Assembly (NCBI GenBank): GCA_016208645.1 | Contig: JACQXP010000368.1 | Span: 1 to 18,324, forward strand | Length of the DNA: 18,324 nucleotides | Direction of reading: 5' to 3' | Source of the DNA: Candidatus Methylomirabilota bacterium | GTDB lineage: Bacteria > Methylomirabilota > Methylomirabilia > Methylomirabilales > 2-02-FULL-66-22 | The notes under the pieces: model-generated | The model's database searches: none | The model's input: the letters and a program-made list of their open reading frames with translations, nothing else | What the model was told of the DNA's origin: nothing | Shown here: positions 14,451 through 18,324 of the stretch, one piece after another | How the letters are laid out: every line of letters starts with the position of its first letter | Numbering within the stretch: position 1 is the first letter of the stretch | Translations under genes and position numbers: made by a program

Positions 14451-15323
14451 ATGGAGTATGTGGCAGCCGCCAGGACCGACGTCGGGCGCAAGCGGCAGGG
14501 CAACGAGGACAGCTTCTGCATCGAACCGGACCTCGGCCTGTACGTCGTCGCCGACGGCATGGGGGGCCACGCCGCGGGAGAGGTGGCCAGCCGCCTGGCC
14601 GTGGACACGATCCGGGAGTGGATGGCCAAGTACCTGGGAGGCGCGGACGTGGCGCTGGTGGGACCGCCGGTGGCCACGTGCTCTCGGGAGGCCAACTGCC
14701 TGCTGAGCAGCATTCGCCTGGCGAACCGGGTCATCTACGGCGCCGCCCAGGGCCGGCGGGAGTACGCCGGCATGGGGACCACGCTGGTGTCGGTCCTGGC
14801 TGTGGACGATCACGTGGCGCTGGCCCACGTCGGGGACAGCCGGATCTATCGCATCCGGGAGGATCAGATTGCCCAGCTCTCCCGGGATCACTCGCTGGTC
14901 CAGCAGCAGGTGGAGCACGGCATCATTTCGCCCGAGGAGGCCCACGCCTCGCAGTACCGCCATCTGATCACGCGTGCCCTGGGCCTCAAGGAATCGGTGG
15001 AGGTGGACCTCGTGGAGCAGCCGGCCCTGCCGGGGGACGTCCTGCTCCTGTGCTCCGACGGCCTCTCGGACCTCCTGGAGGATGAGGAGATGCTGGCCAT
15101 CGCCCGGGAGCAAACTGGGGACCTGGAGAAGGCGTGCCAGTCCCTGGTGGATCGCGCGAACTACAAGGGGGGCGACGACAACATCACCGCCCTCCTAGTC
15201 CAGGCCCGGGAGGGGCGCGCGGGGCGCACCCGGCCTCCGGGCGGGGGAACCGGCGTGCTGGGCCGGCTCAGGGCGATGCTCGGGCGGAGCGCGGAGCGCG
15301 GAGCGCAGAGCGCCGAGAAATGA
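14451..15323 (+). CDS. PP2C-type Ser/Thr protein phosphatase (PrpC/Stp1 family)
   Basis: Metal-dependent phosphatase expected to reverse the upstream kinase, 290 aa. Motifs in order: GNED 17-20, ADGMGG 34-39 with metal ligand D35, AGMGTT 106-111, GDSRIY 128-133, SRDHSL 144-149, SDGLSD 202-207 with D203, and GGDDNIT 240-246 with D242. The catalytic domain ends near 252. A basic Gly/Pro tail follows. Residues 279-290 (RSAERGAQSAEK) are encoded by heptamer array E, which also brings the gene to its stop. The catalytic core ends well before that, so the tail may vary without loss of activity. ATG 14451 is the only sensible start. Confidence 0.94.
   Translation: MEYVAAARTDVGRKRQGNEDSFCIEPDLGLYVVADGMGGHAAGEVASRLAVDTIREWMAKYLGGADVALVGPPVATCSREANCLLSSIRLANRVIYGAAQGRREYAGMGTTLVSVLAVDDHVALAHVGDSRIYRIREDQIAQLSRDHSLVQQQVEHGIISPEEAHASQYRHLITRALGLKESVEVDLVEQPALPGDVLLLCSDGLSDLLEDEEMLAIAREQTGDLEKACQSLVDRANYKGGDDNITALLVQAREGRAGRTRPPGGGTGVLGRLRAMLGRSAERGAQSAEK
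15286..15313. repeat. Heptanucleotide array E (GGAGCGC type) inside the PP2C 3' end
   Basis: Three identical GGAGCGC units (15286-15306) and AGAGCGC (15307-15313), followed by CGAGAAA and the TGA stop of the phosphatase gene. The units are in-gene: because 7 is not a multiple of 3, each copy is read in a new frame. Confidence 0.8.
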
Positions 15324-15333
15324 TGGGGCGGCG

Positions 15334-15468
15334 GTGAAGCTGGTGCTGAGCTTCCAGGGGGTGCTGGTCCGGGAGTACGCGCTGGACCGGCCGGTCCTCA
15401 TCATTGGCCGGCACCAGGAGAACGACATCGTGATTGACCACCTGACGTTCAAGGCCGGCGCGCGCTGA
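15334..15468 (+). pseudogene. Truncated FHA-domain gene remnant
   Basis: A 44-residue frame from GTG 15334 (GGGGCGG upstream) to TGA 15468, 10 bp after the phosphatase gene. It reads like the first half of an FHA domain: MKLVLSFQGVLVREY, then VLIIGRHQENDIVIDHLT, including the GR-x3-ND phosphopeptide-binding signature. The text then changes to KAGAR and stops, exactly where the conserved SRRHA strand should follow. Neither other frame restores that strand before the next gene. It is either a deletion remnant of a standalone FHA protein once co-operonic with the kinase pair, or a very short translated peptide. Confidence 0.65.
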
Positions 15469-15518
15469 TACGGCTCCGCCCCGGCAGAGGCGGCCCGCCC
15501 ACCCGGACGCAAGGAGGC

Positions 15519-17114
15519 ATGATGCCCAGTCCCAGGTTCCCAGCGACGGCGACGCTCCTGGATGCGAAGATCTGTCCGCTGGTAAAGTTCGACCTGCTCT
15601 TCGCGAAGATCACCCAGGAACGCCAGATCGCCGACGGCTACTTCCTGCAGGCCCACCCGGAGGAGACCACCTTCCTCTTCGTGGTGAACGGGTCCCCGTA
15701 CGGGGCGGGCCGGCTGGCAGGGAATGCGTGCAGCTTCCTCGAGATCCACGAGTTCTTCGCGGCGTACTCGCGGCATCCCGAGTCGCCCCTCTCCTTCTTC
15801 GTCGCGCACAAGCGGCTGCTGCTGGGCATGATGGTGCTGTTCCGGCACCGCCCCGCGCTGCAGTTCACGACGGACCTGGTGGACATGCAGGAGGTCCTGA
15901 ACAAGCTGGCGGCGCGCGGCGCCGACGCGATCGTGGGCACCCGGTCCGGGGAGGAGTGGGCGATCACCATCTGCACCAAAGGCAAGCCGGTGGCGAACTA
16001 CTTCCCGGCCTCGGGGGCCGAGGCCCTGAAGGAGCCGACCCTCGACGAGCAACTCCTGGTGTACGTGTTCACGCGGCCGCAGGGGGGCGTCACCGTGGAC
16101 GTGTACGAGGAGACGCGAGTGGCTCCGGCCGGGGACGCGTCCCTCGTCACCCGCGAGACGCGCGGACGCTTGAGCGAGGTATTCCTCACGGTCGCCTTCA
16201 GAGTCGCAGAAGAGGAAGCCGCCCCGCGCCTGGAGCTGGAGAAGGGGCCGGCGGAAAGAGCGCCATCCGCAGCGGCGCCGGGGCCGGCCGCCTCCGCGGA
16301 CGACGAGGAGGCCTTCGTCGTGTCCACGGGGACCGCTCCCACCCCGGAAGCCCCGCCGGAGCCGGCACCGCCCCCCGCGGCACCAGTCCCGGCCCGTCCG
16401 GTCATCAAGGGACCGATTCCCGATGTCCAACTCTTCCTGGGGGAGAAATCCCTGGGGACCTTTTCGCTGGGCAAGGGAGAGCTGACGATCGGGCGGAACC
16501 CGGGCAACGACATCCTGATTGACAACGTGGGAGTGTCGCGGCGCCATTCCGTGATCCGATGGAGCGGCGACCGCGCCGTCGTGGAGGACCTGGGCAGCGC
16601 CAATGGCACCTTCGTCAACGGGGAGAAGATCACGAGCCACGAATTACGGGACGGGGACGAGATCGTGGTGTTGAAACACAAGCTGATCTACCGCCTCCCC
16701 AAGGAAGCGGCGGCTCCCAGGGTCGAGGTGGCCCAGGACGTCGGCCAGAAGACCATGTACATTGATGCGGCCGCCATCGCCCAGGCGGCGGGGAAGGCGC
16801 CCATGCGACCAGAGGCCGCCACGCCCAAGCTCCGCCCGCGCCTCATCCTGCCGGACCTGAAGAAGCTCGCCCTGGAAGACGAGGAGATCACGCTGGGCAG
16901 CGGGGCCGACTGCAAGATTCAGCTCTCCGGCATGTTCGTGGCCAAGCTGCACGGCAAGATCATCCCCGAGGGGGAGGGGCAGTTCAGGATCGTCCACGTG
17001 GCGGGCCTGGCGGGCATCCGGGTCAACGGGACGAAGATCTCCGAGCATATCCTGAAGCACGGGGACGAGATCGAGATCGGCAAGCAGAAGCTGCTGTTCC
17101 GCCTCGAACGCTGA
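15519..17114 (+). CDS. Double FHA-domain protein with an unrecognised N-terminal domain
   Basis: Cytoplasmic phosphothreonine-reader protein, 531 aa, probably the effector or scaffold of the kinase/phosphatase pair. AAGGAGG (15511-15517) sits very close to tandem ATGs at 15519 and 15522; the second has the better spacing. Residues 1 to about 230 form a mixed alpha/beta domain I do not recognise. A Pro/Ala/Glu linker (about 235-300) follows. FHA1 (about 302-392) has IGRNPGND with R326, SRRH 340-343 and GSANGTFVNG near 359-368, so its binding residues are complete. FHA2 (about 440-531) keeps the fold text and H478, but reads LGSGADCKI, with Ser461 where the phosphate-binding Arg belongs. There are no membrane segments. 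Confidence 0.9.
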   Translation: MMPSPRFPATATLLDAKICPLVKFDLLFAKITQERQIADGYFLQAHPEETTFLFVVNGSPYGAGRLAGNACSFLEIHEFFAAYSRHPESPLSFFVAHKRLLLGMMVLFRHRPALQFTTDLVDMQEVLNKLAARGADAIVGTRSGEEWAITICTKGKPVANYFPASGAEALKEPTLDEQLLVYVFTRPQGGVTVDVYEETRVAPAGDASLVTRETRGRLSEVFLTVAFRVAEEEAAPRLELEKGPAERAPSAAAPGPAASADDEEAFVVSTGTAPTPEAPPEPAPPPAAPVPARPVIKGPIPDVQLFLGEKSLGTFSLGKGELTIGRNPGNDILIDNVGVSRRHSVIRWSGDRAVVEDLGSANGTFVNGEKITSHELRDGDEIVVLKHKLIYRLPKEAAAPRVEVAQDVGQKTMYIDAAAIAQAAGKAPMRPEAATPKLRPRLILPDLKKLALEDEEITLGSGADCKIQLSGMFVAKLHGKIIPEGEGQFRIVHVAGLAGIRVNGTKISEHILKHGDEIEIGKQKLLFRLER

Positions 17115-17252
17115 ACTGCGGGGGTCGGGGGCCAGGGAACGACTCCGACCTCTGACAATTAAGCCGAACCGTATAGGGGGCAGGATGGGGACCGGGGATT
17201 CGCCATTTGGTTCTGCGGCTTGAGGCTTGGAAGTCGGGGAGGGGAGGGCAGG
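17115..17252. other. Spacer after the FHA gene, no coding seen
   Basis: No gene or convincing terminator. A weak inverted relation exists between TAAGCCGAACC (about 17160-17170) and GGTTCTGCGGCTTG (about 17211-17224). CGGCTTG-AGGCTTG near 17218-17231 is a two-unit 7-bp repeat, so this may be a decayed heptamer array. CTGACA (about 17152) and TATAGG (about 17173) with 15 bp between them make only a poor promoter. Confidence 0.4.
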
Positions 17253-17294
17253 CCAATCTCCAAAATCACCAATCAACAATCACAAATCCTCAAT
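17253..17294. repeat. Heptanucleotide array F (CACCAAT type) running into comB
   Basis: Six units: CCAATCT, CCAAAAT, CACCAAT, CAACAAT, CACAAAT, CCTCAAT. The last unit supplies the first two bases of the comB ATG (17293-17295). No Shine-Dalgarno is present in the array. Confidence 0.75.
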
Positions 17295-18018
17295 GCGTGT
17301 TGACGTTCTGCTCCTGCCCCGCGAGCTAGCCGTGCGCCCCCGCCCCGATCTCTACGCCGTCGTCGTGGACGTCCTGCGGGCCACCACCAGCATCGTCGTC
17401 GCCTTCCAGCACGGCTGCCGATCCATCCTGCCCGTGGCGAGCGCCGAGGAGGCGGAGCGCGCCCGCGCCGCCGCCCCGGGCGCCCTCCTGGCGGGGGAGC
17501 AAGGCGGGCAGCGCATTCCGGGCTTCGACCTGGGGAACTCGCCGCGCGAGTTCAGCCGGGAAGTCGTTGGCGGGCGGGAGGTGATCCTGACGACGTCCAA
17601 CGGGACCAAGACCCTGCGGGCCGTGGGGGGCGGGCGGACGGTGGCCATCGGCGCGTTCCAGAACCGGAGCGCGGTGGGCGACTGGCTCGTCGCCCGGGGG
17701 GCGGACAGCCTGATCGTGTGCTCCGGGTACGAGGGGGGATTCTCGCTCGAGGACGCGGTCTGCGCGGGCGCCATCGTGGACCGGGTCACGCATGTGGTCG
17801 CAGGGATCGGCCTGGGGGACGGCGCCCGGGCGTCTCAGGCCCTCTGGGAGCGGTTCGGATCCGATCTGCCTCGGCTACTGCCCAACACCGCGTGGGGCCA
17901 ACGCATGGTGGCCATGGGATTCGGCCCCGACATGGAGGCCTGCGCCCGCGTGGACGTCACGGACGTGGTGCCCGTGATGGAAGGCGGGCGCATCGCGCTC
18001 GGAGAGCCGAGAGCCTAG
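17293..18018 (+). CDS. comB: ComB-family 2-phosphosulfolactate phosphatase
   Basis: Cytoplasmic Mg-dependent hydrolase. In methanogens it dephosphorylates 2-phosphosulfolactate for coenzyme M synthesis. In bacteria the family is widespread and its role is often unproven. The protein is 241 aa, the normal size. Family text is clear: VVVDVLRATTSI at 23-34, GFDLGNSPREF at 77-87, TTSNGTKTL at 100-108, GGFSLEDAVCAGAI at 148-161, and a C-terminal DVTDVVPVMEGG. The ATG at 17293 begins exactly where family homology begins and lies in heptamer array F without a Shine-Dalgarno. A longer in-frame start at 17227 would translate the array. The last five residues and the TAG stop lie in or next to array G. 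No other coenzyme M genes are nearby. Confidence 0.9.
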   Translation: MRVDVLLLPRELAVRPRPDLYAVVVDVLRATTSIVVAFQHGCRSILPVASAEEAERARAAAPGALLAGEQGGQRIPGFDLGNSPREFSREVVGGREVILTTSNGTKTLRAVGGGRTVAIGAFQNRSAVGDWLVARGADSLIVCSGYEGGFSLEDAVCAGAIVDRVTHVVAGIGLGDGARASQALWERFGSDLPRLLPNTAWGQRMVAMGFGPDMEACARVDVTDVVPVMEGGRIALGEPRA

Positions 18019-18036
18019 AGCCGAGAGCCGAGAAGC
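18002..18036. repeat. Heptanucleotide array G (GAGAGCC type) at the comB stop
   Basis: Five units: GAGAGCC, GAGAGCC, TAGAGCC, GAGAGCC, GAGAAGC. The TAG in the third unit (18016-18018) is the comB stop codon, created by one G-to-T change relative to the repeat unit. Confidence 0.85.
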
Positions 18037-18190
18037 TCGCCCGGTGCCGGACACTGCTCGCCGTCCCGGCGGGGAGCGACGCCCCTCCGCCTTGCGGCTG
18101 GCCTACCGAGTCACCGAACGGCCCCTCGCCCGACGCTCCCCCCGGGCATTCAATCCCCATAGCCCCCGTCGCCCGCGGTTTCGTTCAACA
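18037..18190. other. GC-rich non-coding stretch
   Basis: No credible gene on either strand. TGCTCGCCGTC occurs at about 18055 and again at about 18205, inside the hairpin that follows. A rough local inverted repeat lies around 18056-18079. No promoter was recognised. Confidence 0.4.
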
Positions 18191-18268
18191 GATTCTTTCC
18201 AAAGTGCTCGCCGTCGCCCCATCTTCCCCAGCCGCGCCTTGACTTCCGGCGAGACTTCGGAAAGAATC
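18191..18268. other. Long imperfect hairpin upstream of the last gene
   Basis: GATTCTTTCC (18191-18200) pairs with GGAAAGAATC (18259-18268), AAGT (18202-18205) with ACTT (18254-18257), and CTCGCCG (18207-18213) with CGGCGAG (18247-18253). That is 21 base pairs with one mismatch and one bulge around a 33-nt loop. There is no T tract after it, so it is not a standard terminator. The right arm contains the GGAAAG that would serve as ribosome site for the TTG at 18277. Confidence 0.6.
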
Positions 18269-18276
18269 CTATTGAT

Positions 18277-18324
18277 TTGGCGGCGACGAAGAAGCGCTCT
18301 CGCTACGAGGATAGCGACGTGGAA
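18277..18324 (+). CDS. Start of an unidentified protein, cut by the window end
   Basis: An open frame from TTG 18277 reads (M)AATKKRSRYEDSDVE and runs off the window. The basic start followed by an acidic stretch looks like a real protein N-terminus. GGAAAG lies about 12 nt upstream, inside the hairpin. Sixteen codons are too few to name a family. The TTG start is the weakest part of the call. Confidence 0.35.
   Translation, partial: MAATKKRSRYEDSDVE

Noticed and set aside
15455..15519. Frameshift joining the FHA fragment to the downstream double-FHA gene
   Set aside because: A shift of frame would open into the next gene, but the missing SRRHA half is not encoded anywhere in the gap, and the downstream gene has its own ribosome site.

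Overview
The window is GC-rich bacterial DNA, densely coded on both strands. It contains Sec signal peptides, one lipobox, a CHASE2 sensor kinase and an ECF sigma/anti-sigma pair, and it suggests an environmental Gram-negative-type bacterium. GC content, gene style and the odd intergenic repeats remind me of Methylomirabilota/Rokubacteria-type genomes, but that is a weak inference. No rRNA, tRNA, CRISPR array or intact insertion sequence was seen.

Left part, minus strand (1-5724): a carbohydrate/polyol-type ABC importer operon. It reads from a promoter at 5670-5698 through a lipoprotein solute-binding protein (4242-5624), a paralogous secreted solute-binding protein (2743-4065), two MalF/MalG-type permeases (1695-2645, 752-1570) and a short-chain dehydrogenase. 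The dehydrogenase is fused in frame, at a 119-bp exact repeat, to a second copy of the permease C-terminus. That junction is either an 884-bp tandem duplication or an assembly artefact. No ATPase gene is in view. Upstream, and ending in its own terminator, is a membrane GT2 glycosyltransferase (5795-6958, minus).

Middle part, plus strand (7202-11744): an ECF sigma factor, a membrane anti-sigma factor whose zinc motif lacks the usual histidine, and a small secreted protein form a tight operon. They are followed by a secreted protein with WVxxH-type aromatic repeats, which has a 12-nt Shine-Dalgarno and a strong terminator. Then come a LysE-type exporter, a HAD phosphatase and the biotin transporter subunit BioY.

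Right part, plus strand (11793-18324): a phospho-signalling cluster made of a CHASE2-containing Ser/Thr kinase, a PP2C phosphatase, a truncated FHA remnant and a protein with two FHA domains. It is followed by a ComB-family phosphatase, a long imperfect hairpin and the first codons of another gene.

The most unusual feature cuts across all regions. Seven spacers or gene ends carry short, degenerate tandem arrays with a strict 7-bp period but different unit sequences (GCTGATG, CAACCGA, TGACCAA, GGAGCGC, CACCAAT-like, GAGAGCC). Three are arranged as inverted pairs that could fold into hairpins. Two arrays form the last codons of genes (PP2C and comB), and one supplies the comB start codon.
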